Below the pieces are notes generated by a model. It made no database searches, had not been told where the DNA came from, and saw nothing but the letters and a program-made list of their open reading frames with translations. Below, in pieces: positions 46,093 through 57,795 of a stretch of DNA of 64,000 bases. How positions within the stretch are numbered: the stretch's first letter is position 1; each line of letters starts with the position of its first letter. The stretch comes from Alopecurus myosuroides (Eukaryota; Streptophyta; Magnoliopsida; Poales; Poaceae). The translations under genes and the position numbers were made by a program. The stretch lies in assembly GCA_028641055.1 (NCBI GenBank), contig CM054059.1:432578332-432642331 (forward strand), in the 5' to 3' direction.

Positions 46093-49000
46093 ATGGCAGA
46101 CAATAGAGACCTGACGGCGGAACAGGTGGCTGAAGGTTATATATTAGATATCATAGCCGGAGGAGGAACAGACATTTACGATGATGTAATCTCTTCTTAT
46201 CTGAACCTTGAGGATCAAGAAGGTGAAGGAGGAACAGACATTATCGATGATCAAGGAGGTGAAGAAGGAACAGACATTGTCGATGATCAAGGAGGTGAAG
46301 GAATGGACATTGATGACGGAGGTCAACCGTCGACAAACGACGATCTCCAATTGCAAAGAACAACCACCTCCGGCGAGGTATATATTTTAGCCCTCGGTCT
46401 TATTTTAGCCCTCGGTCCAATTGCAAAGACTAACGCGCGCGACTCTCTTTCTTATTTTAGACCTCGGTCGGATCTAGTATGACAAAGCGTGGCAAATCCA
46501 AGGCGATGAAAGATTCCGAAATATATACCATCGAATCAGTCAGTCAAATCGGCAAGCCCCTACAGCACACCACAAAGTTTATCAACCAATGCGGAGTCAT
46601 TGTTAGAGACGTCGTCCCGATCACCGTCCAGGAATGGAAGGAGCCAAAGAAAGCACGTGTTGGTTTCACTTATGTCGACAAGAGAACGAAAAAGATTATG
46701 TTTAGAAAGCTTATTGCACATTTCATTCTACCTCCGGAATACAACAAAAAAGATGAATTCGGTCAGGACGTTCCGGGTGGACGTGAGAGGAGGAGGATAG
46801 TCAAAGAGTTCGCTCTTCAGAAGATGGCCGAAGCATTCCGGAACTTCAAGAAAAAATTGTTCCGTGAATATGTCAGCCAGGGCAAGACTCCGATTTTCAC
46901 TGGACAATATGAGAAACTGAGAGATGATTGGACAGAATTTGTGACGCAACATAAATCGGAGCATTTCAAGGAAATGTCGGCAAAAAATAAGGCTAATGCG
47001 AAAAAGAAACAGTACCATCATGTTATGGGGCCAGGAGGATACCGCGTTTCGGCGCCTAAGTGGCAGGCAATGGAGGACGGCCTAAGGGCAAGAGGAATCC
47101 GTCTAGGTACAGAGGGATGGGACGAAAGAGCCAAAATGTGGTGGTACGGGCATGGGGGATCGCTAGACCCGGAGACAGGGGTGTGTGTTCACCGGCAGAA
47201 AAAGTTTGCTCCCACAAAAGAACTTGTTGACGCAATGACCAAAGCTCAACAGGGCAAGATCACGTTCAACAGAGAGAGAGACCAACTGACAGTTGCCCTC
47301 GGAAATCCTGAACACGGAGGACATATACGAGGCAAAGGCAGAATGCCGTGGAAAGTAGGGTTTTCCCAGGAGGGTGACCCGTACTGTTACAGAAGCCGTA
47401 GGAGAGGTACGGACCGGGCTGCAGATGAACTGGCGAATCTTGCAATGGAAGTTTCTGACCTGAAGAAGGTCGTGGCGGGAATACTTGAGAAAGAGAAAGC
47501 GTCGGCTGCAGGGCCGCATCAAGAACATGCAACGGATGTCGGAAGCCAGCAGCGGAGAAGCAGCGTGGCTTCCACGGAGGCCCCGACTGCAGGTGCTAAT
47601 GCACCGATGATCGAGAGTCGTGCACCGGAGCCTCACTACCCCGTGGATGACGTAAAGGAGATGAAAGAATGTGATCTGCATTATCCCGTGGGGAACATTT
47701 CCATGAAGGTGGCTACCGGCAGTGCTTTACCCTATACACCTGGAGCACTCCATCACAACAACCCCATTCCATATGGCTATGCTCGTGTCACGGTGGAAGA
47801 CATAGTCCAAGCGTTTGAGGACCTGGAGATTGACATAGCTACACCCGAAGGGGAGAGAAGACTTGGAGATGTCAAGCGCCAGTTCATTCTATGGAAAAAG
47901 AAGTACATAGTGTTTCCAGGCGAGACGCCAAGGCTAACAAGTCCACCCCCCTACGATGGTGCAGGTGCTGGTGGTGGTGGTGGTGCTAGTGCTGGTTCAC
48001 CTACGCCTCCTTCACGCCATTCGACGCCGTCCCCCGATCTTCCTCCTCCGGTGGTTAAGCAGCCGTCGCCCACGATTCCTCCTCCGGAGGAAAAGCAGAC
48101 GTCTCCCACTATTCCTCCTCCGGAGGAAAAGCAGACGTCGTCGCCCCCCATTCCTCCTCCGGAGGATAAGCGGACGTCGCCCCCCATTCCTCCTCCGGAG
48201 GATAAGCAGACGTCGCCCCCCATTCCTCCTCCAGCGAAGAAACAGAAGCAGGCGGGCAGCAAGGGAACACGCTCTTGGTCTATTAACCCGGACCCTTATG
48301 TACCTAAGACCACACGGGTACCGGAGCCATCACTGAAGCCTCTCACCCCAAGGCCTTGGGAACTTAGTGATGCTGAAACCAAATTGGTCGTGAAGGCTGA
48401 CGTTGAGAAATGGAAGGGCAAACTGAAGGCGCTAAAGGAGCCTGAGCCCAAGGAAGTATTCCCTCCGATTGTAGACTATTGGGCTACGGATTTTTTATCG
48501 ACAGTGTCCCAATCCGTGAAGAATTTGCCTAAAGACTATGATATTGAACTTCGTAAGCAAGCAGGAATATTGGAGGAGGAGAAAAAAAAAGCAAAAATGA
48601 TACAAAGCGGGAAACAAGTTGCCCAGCTCGGGATGCAGAGTAAACAATCGATATCCCCCCTCATAGTGAAAGCCGCTCCGGAACATGACCCCGAGGTCAT
48701 AAATGCTGTGACAGCAATGGGATTGACTGTAGCTACTGCCATGCAAAATGCGTCCGAGGCCGGTATGTCTCTCCGTGCCTTTTTAGACATGGACGATATG
48801 CCAGTGGCTGATGTAGCATTAAAATATGTGAAGAAAGGGCCTCTCGTCGAGCCTACGAAGGAAAAGGATCTACCACCACTAATGCAAAGTCTGCTACGTT
48901 GGTACAAAGATTTCATAACTTTTACCGACAAAGAATATGTGTATGTGGATTATACAGAGGAGCATCACACCAAAAAGTACTCTGTAACAGTTGAGTTGAG

Positions 49001-49106
49001 TGAATTGTTCCAACTGTTCAATATGCGTGAGCTCGACAAATCTATCCTGAGTTGCTACGTTCTGTAAGTGATTTATTTCTACCTCATCTCGTTCTTCATT
49101 TGCCTA

Positions 49107-49155
<49 letters not shown>

Positions 49156-50003
49156 CCTAACTATATTGTTCCGTACGCTATTATGCAGATTGAAGATTTG
49201 GGAATGCAAAGTAAGACTCATCCATGATATTGGGTTCATTGACCCACAAATCATTAATGGAACTATGTTAGAACGTCACCCCATAGACGTGGAGAAAGAC
49301 TTGTACAATTTTTTTAAAAAGCATGAATCCAAAAGATATATTCTATTTCCTTACCATTTTGGGTGAGTGTTTCTCTCATGTTCCCATTCTCTTTTGTTTA
49401 CTCCATGCATGGTATGTCCAATCGATAAATTATGCATGACTCTGCATCTAATGTGTCCGCAGGTACCACTGGATTCTGCTAAAAATTGATCTTCATAAGT
49501 CCATAGTTTTCATCATTGACTCTATGAATTCAAATACAGATCTTTGGGTCGACATGAGAAAAATGATGCAAAAGTAATTATTTTTCAATCATTTGCGCTC
49601 TATATCGATCGGTCTCTTTTGTTCATTTTCTAAGCTAATAACTCCCTTGTTCATTTAATTTTATTTGCATTGTAGAGTTTGGAGACGGCTCTCACATCAA
49701 CATGTCGGTGAATTCAAAGATGCGCTAAAATTTAAAAATGTGTTCAAAGGTGTGGATAAGCAGCCACCGGGGACCGGTCTATGTGGATACTATGTCTGTG
49801 AGAACATACGGAAAGAAATATCTGAGAGGAAGAAGGACGAGCAAACGCGGAACGGTCTCAATAACTTGCGGAGGGCGCTTACTCCAGAAGCTCGCTTCCG
49901 ACCAATTCAAGAGGAAATAGCAGGATTTTTCCTTAGGCATGTCATCCAGAAGAAAGGAGAGTTCCATGCGTCCACCGACGATGACTTTTATAAGCATGTA
50001 TAA
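46093..50003 (+). CDS. Second CACTA gene: transposon protein with C-terminal Ulp1/C48-like protease
   Basis: Five exons, 46093-46377, 46461-49063, 49189-49362, 49463-49573 and 49676-50003, with GT-AG introns and matching phases, sum to 1166 codons. Residues 1-95 are acidic with GGTDI.DDQGGE repeats. A basic region follows (RERRRIVKEFALQKMAEAFR), then the transposase_24-like part (about 220-270; KMWWYGHGGSLDPETG). About 615-690 is a Pro-rich repeat of PIPPPEDKQTSP units. The C-terminus has the C48 layout: His 1023 (YHWILLKIDL), Asp 1040 (IIDSMNS), Gln 1087 and Cys 1094 (GTGLCGYYVCE). Such proteases cleave SUMO-type isopeptides; its role in the transposon is unknown. All key residues are present. 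A TA microsatellite lies in the second intron. Confidence 0.8.
49110..49152. repeat. TA microsatellite in intron 2 of the second CACTA gene
   Basis: An uninterrupted TA run of about 20 units between the donor at 49064 and the acceptor at 49188. Confidence 0.9.
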
Positions 50004-50252
50004 GCCCTAAGTACTTTGAAACTTGTGCGAATTTGTGTATGCTCGTCCATCTTAATTGTGTAATATGGAAACTTGTTCGAGGTTGTATATATGGTCACCC
50101 GATATTGAATATATATTATATATTCCTATTGAATTCTCCTTGTTTGATATTTCATATATATATATATGCATGAATATGTGTACTGAAATTAAAACAAAAC
50201 AAATTAAAAAGGAAACAGGTTTAGGGGGCCTAAAACCCTAAACCTGCGCAGG

Positions 50253-50464
50253 TTTTCAGTCCCGGTTAACCACAAGACCCGGGACTAAAGGTCCTCCGCC
50301 GCAACGGACCCCTAGCGCCCACGTGGACGGGCTTTTAGTCCCGGTCCGTAAGTGGCGGGACTATAGGGGGGGGGGGCATTTAGTCGCGCATAGCTAGTCC
50401 CGGTTGCCCGGACGGGATTAATAGTCCTGGTGAACCGGGACTGTAGGCCTATTTTCTACCAGTG
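50253..50464 (-). repeat. CACTA right subterminal repeats and terminus
   Basis: Several GTCCCGG-type inverted repeats (50253-50290, 50331-50366, 50392-50447) lead to the terminal 13 bp CACTGGTAGAAAA on the minus strand (50452-50464). The next base outside starts ATG, a candidate 3-bp target duplication. Confidence 0.88.
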
Positions 50465-52998
50465 ATGCATGGTGCTACGTTCCAGAATTATTGCACCAAC
50501 ACCAAATAAAACAAAAACCGAAATGAACGGTCAGGGGTTCAGTGCGTACGTGCCCACGGGTTCGCTTTCTCGTAGGCGGCATGCAGTACCGGAGGACAAA
50601 CCACGGCAGGACGTGAGCGAGCAACGGCGCCCTCCATTTGCGCCCCCCCCCGGGCCGTCAGACCGGTGTCCGCGGATTTTGTGGTCGTGCTAGGTAGCGG
50701 CGTCCCCAACCGGCTGCCCTCTAAACGCCAACCATGTTTTCTTTTGATTAAACTATTTTGTATTTGATGAAAACACTCGATAAACTAGGTAAATAATAAT
50801 TGTACAAACACACAAATAGTTGCATAGTTATTACAATAATTTAAATATTTTAAATTCTTCAAATTCGTACAAACAAATCTTCCTAATCGAACTACTCGTT
50901 AGCTCTTATAGCCCATAAGTGTGCCACAAGATCAGCCTGAAGTTGATGGTGAACTCACTCGTCACGAATTTCCTGATAAACACTAAGAAAATCATCAAAC
51001 TCAACCGACACGCCTGGTTGTGGATCCGCAAAAGGGACCTGAAAGTCGAATGGCTCATCGAATACCATTCCGATGTCTCGATCTCTCTCGATGATCATGT
51101 CATGCATGATAATACAAGAGTTCATGGAATCACACATTTGATCTATCGACCAAGATAGACAAGGATACCTTACCACTGCAAACCATGCCTGGAGTACACC
51201 AAATAACCTTTCCACATCTTTTCGGACGGCCTCCTATTTCTTTGCAAAAAAGTTATTTGCCTCACCAACAGGGTGACGGATTGTCTTCACAAATGTAGAC
51301 CAATTGGGGTATATGCCATCCGCTAGGTAGTACCCTCTGTCATACTCACGCCCATTGATCGAATAGTTATAGCTCAGATCATGTCCTTCACATAGTCTCT
51401 GGAATATAAGAGAGCGTTGCAACACGTTGAGGTCATTGTGAGAACCGGCCATTACAAAAAAATGAATGCCAAATCCAAAGATCGTAATCAGCCACAACTT
51501 CAAACACAACAATGCACTTTCCGTGATGACCACCTTTGTACATCCCTTGAACGGCGGTGGTCTCAGACATACGAAGATAGTCATCTAATGAATCTGCAAC
51601 GCTCCATATGTAAGCCATCGTATTGCAGTCCTGAAGAGATGAAAATCCTAGAAGCTCAGTATAGTCTGTTTTCAGCGCAAAGTAGTCATCATACTCTTGA
51701 ACACCGCGCACAATTCGTCTGAAGACATCTCTGTTCATCCAACAACGCCGGCGAAATTCATGAGGTAAGTTTGCCGGTGTGTCCGAGAAATAGTCGTCCC
51801 ACGAGAGTCTGTGGTCAGTTTCCATTTGCCGGTTCTTGTTCGCCCGACATCCTTACCTTGATCCTCCATACTTTGGCTCGGCTGCTGATACGACATAAAC
51901 GTATCCCTAATTTCTGATTCTCCATGATCATATTATGCCAATTGCTACATGTTTTCTCCCTTATTTATAGCATTTTCATATGTTTTCCGGGACTAACCTA
52001 TTAACAAGATGCCAAACGCTAGTTCCCTGTTTTCTGCTGTTTTTTGGTTTCAGGAAAGTTGTTCTGGAAACATTCTCGGAATTGGACCCCACAAAGCCCG
52101 AAGTGCCTATTTTCCCCGGAAGCATCCAGAAGACCGAAGGAGAGTCGAAGACGGGCATCAGGGGGGCCACACCATAGGCTGGCGCGGGTCCCCCTGGTCG
52201 CGCCAAGTATGGGTGTGGGGCCCCCTGGCCTCCACCGCCTTTGCCCTATCGCCTAATTATCCCCCCCCCCGATGGAAAACCCTAGGCACCTGATCAAAAA
52301 TCCCGAAAAAGTTCCGCCGCCGCCGTCGTCGTCAACCCTAGATTAGGAGCATTCTGGAGATGTTTTCCAGCACCCTGCCGGAGAGGAAATCATCACCGGA
52401 GGCTTCTACATCACCTTGCCTGCCTTCGGAGTGATGTGTGGGTAGTTCATCCCTGGACTACGGGTCCATAGCAGTAGCTAGATGGTTGTCTCCTCCTCAT
52501 ATGCCTCCATGTTTAGATCTCGTGGGCTTCCTATCATGATCGAGATTGATCTTATGTAATTCTATATGCTGTGTTTGCTGGGATCCGATGAATATTGACC
52601 TTATGCCAAGTTTATTATAGTCTTTATTGCATATGTTGTTTGTGATCTTGCATGGTTTCCGTTGCTAGTGGTTGCTCTGGCCAAGTAGTTGCTAGTGTAT
52701 CTAAGAGGGAGTATTTATGCTAGATAGTGGGTTCATGCCTCCTGTTCGAGTGACAGAAATGTGACGAGGGAGGATGTGTTGTTGCCACTAGGGAGAAAAC
52801 AACGCTGAGAGTGTCCGCGTGTATAATCATTGCTTACATTACAGACATTGCTTAATGCGATTATCTGTTGCTTGCAACTTAATACCTAAGGGGGTTCGGA
52901 TGATAACCTGAGGGTCGATTATCAATCATTGATGCAGATGGATTTCGGTCTATGTATTTTGTTGTAATGCCGGCACTAAATATCATAGTAGTCATCAT
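50465..52998 (+). repeat. Right copy of the duplicated segment
   Basis: Directly adjoins the CACTA terminus and matches 36733-39289. Unlike the left copy it continues past the homology limit into the rest of the LTR, so it is the original locus and the left copy ends at a breakpoint. Confidence 0.9.
50955..51825 (-). pseudogene. PIF/Harbinger transposase fragment, right copy
   Basis: Same decayed transposase as in the left copy. Here the N-terminal frame runs further, from METDHRLSWDDYF to VVFEVVADYDLWIWHSFF, before the frameshift. In relatives, a block of about 60-70 residues with the first catalytic Asp separates the LRMS-type helix from the MYKGGHHGKC-type segment; here they are only ten residues apart, so an internal deletion removed it. 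The frame changes and the TAG before VERLFGVLQ remain. Confidence 0.8.
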
Positions 52999-53453
52999 GT
53001 TATATTGTGCACTACGGTGCAACCTCTAGTTGTCAATTTCCCAGCTGTAATTTGTTCACCCAGCATGTTATTTTTATGGAGAGACACCACTAGTAAACCT
53101 ATGAACCCCGGTCCATTTTCCACATTGTTAAACAAACCGCAACGATTTCCTGCTCTCTTTATTTACTGCAAACATACACAGTTTTCCACACTATACGTCT
53201 AATCTTTGTTTTAAGCAAGACCGGTGAGATTGACAACCTCACTGTACCATTGGGGCAAAGTATTTTGGTTGTGTTGTGTGCATGTTCCATGTTGTTGCTG
53301 ACACCGGTGAAGCGCCAACACCACCGTCAGTGGCATCAACCTTCTGAAGGTCCTCTTTCTCCTACTGGATTGATAATCCTGATTCTTAACTAAGGGGAAA
53401 ATTCCTACCACTGTGCTCATCACACCCTCCTCTTGGGGTTCCCAACGCAAGCA
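51886..53453 (+). repeat. Athila-type LTR, about 1.57 kb
   Basis: Begins TGATACGACATAAACG and ends near GCAAGCA at about 53453, followed by TGGCGCCATTGCCGG. It has a TATA-like TTATTTATAG near 51961. Text and layout resemble the abundant Athila-group LTRs of wheat and barley (recognition only). The exact ends are uncertain by a few bases (51883 is also possible). Confidence 0.75.
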
Positions 53454-55665
53454 TCAAGGATATTTTCTGGCGCCATTGCCGGAGAGAAGGAAGTCTTCTG
53501 GCAAGGGAGTCTCTGACTCTCAACCTCTTTATTTTGTTTATTGTCTTGTTTTTATTTTTGCCTTATTTTTCTTCTCTATATCATAAACACAAAAAAATTA
53601 TTTTACTTTATAGCATAGAAAGCAAGTCAAGTATTTTCAAGTGAAGTTCTTATTCTAGTTGTTATTTTTTGCTTTATCATGCTTGTTATCAATGTTTGAT
53701 GTCTTTGAAAGTAGATCTTATAGGAAAAGTGGGTTCACAAATGAAAAACAAAAACATTATAAGGAACACCGCTTGTCACAAAAAGGGATACACTTTTTGG
53801 AGCAAATTAATAAATTGCATGACTATGCTAAAAACTTGTGCTCTACTTAAAATGTTACTTATTGTTTTGATAAATCTTGTTGTTGTAGGAGGTATAAACG
53901 CCTCCCTTTTCAATGTGAGTGCAATTATGATTTTACCATATCTTCTTATGTTAAGGGAAATTATGAATTATATGATGTGGAACAAATTGAAGAATTTATT
54001 GCTTGGAAGGGTGCATTCGAAATTGCCTATTTGCTTGAAAGTATTGATGATGCACCTTATTAATATGAGATTTATGCTATACTTGAATATTGCTTTGATA
54101 ATTACAAGGATTGTAATTACTACATAATGGGTTATCTTAATAGATTCTCTCCCCCAAAGGGAGAGACTAATGCCTTGCAGGAAACTATGGAAGAAGAAAT
54201 TGCTAAAAATGTAAGCTCTTTGGATGAAAAAGAGGAGGAGAGTGATGATCAATAGGAGGAAGAATGGAACCCATGTCTACCTCCCAATAATAGTAACTCT
54301 TTAACTCATAATTGTTATGATCCTATTGATTCTTTTGAAATATCTCTTTTTGATGAGGTTGATACTTGCTATACTTCTGACCTTGACACTAATATGAATG
54401 AAACTTGTGATAATAATATTGCTACTGTTATTTATGATAATCCATGCTACTTTGATAAATCCTATGAGAATCCTCTATTTTTTCCAACTATTGATATGCA
54501 TGATAATGAAGAAGTTTGTTTAGAAAATTTATATGATGATGCTCTTGATGATGGTCCTATGTTACTTGATGTTATAAATAATAATGCTATTGAACATAGG
54601 ATTGCTATAATGTGTCCTATAACTTTTATGAGTGATCAATCATCTTGTTTTTCTATTGCTAAAAGTGGGGAAAAAGAGGAGCTGATTTTAAATTTTGATC
54701 CCACTATTTTTGAGCTTGATATGAATTGTGTGCTTTCATACCATGACAAACATGCTTGATGTGATAATTATGTTGTTGAGTTTGATCATGATGCTACTGG
54801 AAATTATTATGAGAGAGGAAAATATGGTTGTAGGAATTTTCATGTTACTAAAACACCTCTCTTTTTGTTGAAAGTTTTGAATTTGCTCTTGTTCTACCTT
54901 CCCATGATTTCTATTTTGAGCTTCTTTAATTTATTTCTCTACAAGATTCCTATGCATAGGAAATGGGTTAGAATTAAATTTATTTTATACTTGCTTCTTG
55001 ATACTCTCTTTTGCTTAACTCATATTTCTTACATGAGCATTTATTTGCTTTCTATGCCTAGCTGAAAGGCGTTAAAGAAAAGTGCTACCGGGAGACAACC
55101 CATTTTATTTCTCTGTTTTCCTTTGTTTTCTTTGGTGTGTTTTGCACCTGGGTGCTGTATATTTCCTTAGCAACCCTTCTGTATCTTTTCTCTTGTGTTT
55201 TTGTTGAGCCAAGTAAAGTCTCTAGTGGAAAGTTGACACTATATTTCGGATTTCTGCGCAGGAAACATATTTCTGCTGTCCACTGTTAATTACGTATAAA
55301 ATCACAAAAAATTCAAAATTACCTGATCTTTTTTGTGCTTAATCCTGGGATATATACGCAATTTTTCTTAGTTGACCACTTTTTTATTTGAGCAACAGAA
55401 GATTTTAGAAAAAAATCGATCTCTGCCTGATGTTCTGTTTTGGCAGATTTCTGCCAATTATTGCATTTACATCTTAATCTTTTTTTGGGTGTTTTTTTGA
55501 GAAAAAGAGTTTTAAAAGAAGTTGCGACAGTAGCTAATGTGTTTTTGAGTGCTATTCTTGTGTTGAAACTGAATCATGTGAGTTTATCATTTCGATTGCA
55601 CTAACGTTGCTAATGAAGATTGTGAAAATTTTGGTGTGAAGGCAGTTTTCAAGGGTCAAGAGAAG
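53454..55665 (+). mobile_element. Decayed Athila-type internal region
   Basis: Starts with a primer-site-like TGGCGCCATTGCCGG (53468-53482, tRNA-Asp type). The body is AT-rich and gag-like but broken. The longest sense frame, 54394-54759 (121 codons), is acidic and stops at TGA; the same frame continues beyond that to about 55065. Neither part shows a recognisable domain. A GGGAGACAACCCA phrase near 55090 and a T-rich tail follow. It ends at 55665 directly against satellite, without a second LTR, so the element is truncated. Confidence 0.65.
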
Positions 55666-57795
55666 AGGTTTCATTAAAGTTATGACATACATTGTTAAGA
55701 AATCCAACCATCTCGTAGGAAGAAACGTGGTTTCGAGAGAGAACATGTCTAGTTTGCGGCCGACTCTTTATCCGTTGGTATTGAATTTTTTTCTACCCTC
55801 AAGAAAAACCATTTCATGATCTACGTAAAAATTTGGCATCTTTCGGAGTACGTCTGCTATATTTAAACAATTTAGTGCATTTGTAGGCATTTAACGGATA
55901 CAATTCAAATTTAAACTGCAAGTGCTTGAAAAGGTCAAAAACATTGGATTAAAAAATCATATTTGTGTTTTTGGTTTTTATATATAAGCATTATACAAGA
56001 AAAATCAAACAATACCAAATATGAGAGGGCCAAGACTCGACCCCGGAAAAGGAGTTTTTCGGTGTTTTAATTCCAAAAATTAATTAAAAAAAACTCTGAA
56101 ATTTTGCACGGTGTCATCCTATCATCCGCGCAGGGCGTGGTAAAATTTGAGCAGGTTTCATTAAAGTTATGACATACATTGTTAAGAAATCCAACCATCT
56201 CGTAGGAAGAAACGTGGTCTCGAGAGAGAACATGTCTAGTTTGCGGCCGACTCTTTATCCGTTGGTATTGAATTTTTTCTACCCTCAAGAAAAACCATTA
56301 CATGATCTACGTAAAAATTTGGCATCTTTCGGAGTACGTCTGCTATATTTAAACAATTTAGTGCATTTGTAGACATTTAACGGATACAATTCAAATTTAA
56401 ACTGCAAGTGCTTGAAAAGGTAAAAAACATTGGATTAAAAAAATCATATTTTTGTTTTTGGTTTTTATATTTAAGCATTATACAAGAAAAATAAAACAAT
56501 ACCAAACATAAGAGGGCCAAGACTCGACCCCGGAAAAGGAGTTTTTCGGTGTTTTAATTCCAAAAATTAATTAAAAAAAACTCTAAAATTTTGCACGGTG
56601 TCATCCTATGATCCGCGCAGGGCATGGTAAAAATTTGAGTAGGTTTCATTAAAGTTATGACATACATTGTTAAGAAATCCAACCATCTCGTAGTAAGAAA
56701 CGTGGTCTCGAGAGAGAACATGTCTAGTTTGCGGCCGACTCTTTATCGGTTGGTATTGAATTTTTTCTACCCTCAAGAAAAACAATTACATGATCTACGT
56801 AAAAATTTGGCATCTTTCGAAGTACGTCTGCTATATTTAAATAATTTAGTGCATTTGTAGACATTTAACGGATACAATTCAAATTTAAACTGCAAGCGCT
56901 TGAAAAGGTCAAACATTGGATTAAAAAAATCATATTTGTGTTTTTGGTTTTATATTTAAGCATTATACAAGAAAAATAAAACAATACCAAACATGAGAGG
57001 GCCAAGACTCGACCCCGGAAAAGGAGTTTTTCGGTGTTTTAATTCCGAAAATTAATTAAAAAAAACTCTGAAATTTTGCACGGTGTCATCCTATGATCCG
57101 CGCAGGGCGTGGTAAAATTTGAGCAGGTTTCATTAAAGTTATGACATACATTGTTAAGAAATCCAACCATCTCGTAGGAAGAAACGTGGTCTCGAGAGAG
57201 AACATGTCTAGTTTGCGGCCGACCCTTTATCCGTTGGTATTGAATTTTCTCTACTATCAAGGAAAACCATTACATGATCTACGTAAAAATTTGGCATCTT
57301 TCAGAGTACGTCTGCTATATTTAAACAATTTAGTGCATTTGTAGACATTTAATGGATACAATTCAAATTTAAACTGCAAGTGCTTGAAAAGGTCAAAAAC
57401 ATTGGATTAAAAAATCATATTTGTGTTTTTGGTTTTATATTTAAGCATTATACAAGAAAAATAAAACCATACCAAACATGAGAGGGCCAAGACTCGACCC
57501 CGAAAAAGGAGTTTTTCGGTGTTTTAATTCCAAAAATTAATTAAAAAAACTCTGAAATTTTGCACGGTGTCATCCTATGATCCGCGCAGGGCGTGGTAAA
57601 AATTTGAGAAGGTTTCATTAAAGTTATGCCATACCTTGTTAAGAAATCCAACCATCTCGTAGGAAGAAACGTGGTCTCGAGAGAGAACATGTCTAGTTTG
57701 CGGCCTACTCTTTATCGGTTGGTATTGAATTTTTTATACCCTGAAGAAAAACCATTACATGATCTACGTAAAAATTTGGCATCTTTCGGAGTACG
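55666..57795 (+). repeat. Satellite block 2: about 4.4 monomers of about 486 bp
   Basis: Starts at AGGTTTCATTAAAG and runs in the same orientation as block 1, with monomers at 55682, 56169, 56657, 57141 and 57626. Most read CCCCGGAAAAGG, closer to the edge monomers of block 1 than to its core. It is cut at 57796 by element 4. Confidence 0.95.

Larger units (their letters stand above)
39290..50464 (+). mobile_element. CACTA DNA transposon, left end lost
   Basis: Superfamily assignment rests on a TNP2 transposase (39366-42701), a second large gene (46093-50003), TTTAGTCCCGGTT-type inverted repeats near 44.0-45.1 and 50.25-50.46 kb, and a terminal CACTGGTAGAAAA read inward on the minus strand from 50464. 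The left terminal sequence is absent: at 39290 CACTA DNA is joined to the duplicated flank. Between the two transposition genes are two passenger ORFs. The interior coding frames are intact, so the element could have supplied proteins, but without a left end it cannot move itself. Confidence 0.9.

Noticed and set aside
53005..53450. Short ORFs on both strands in the Athila-type LTR end
   Set aside because: They lie inside LTR sequence and show no protein motif.
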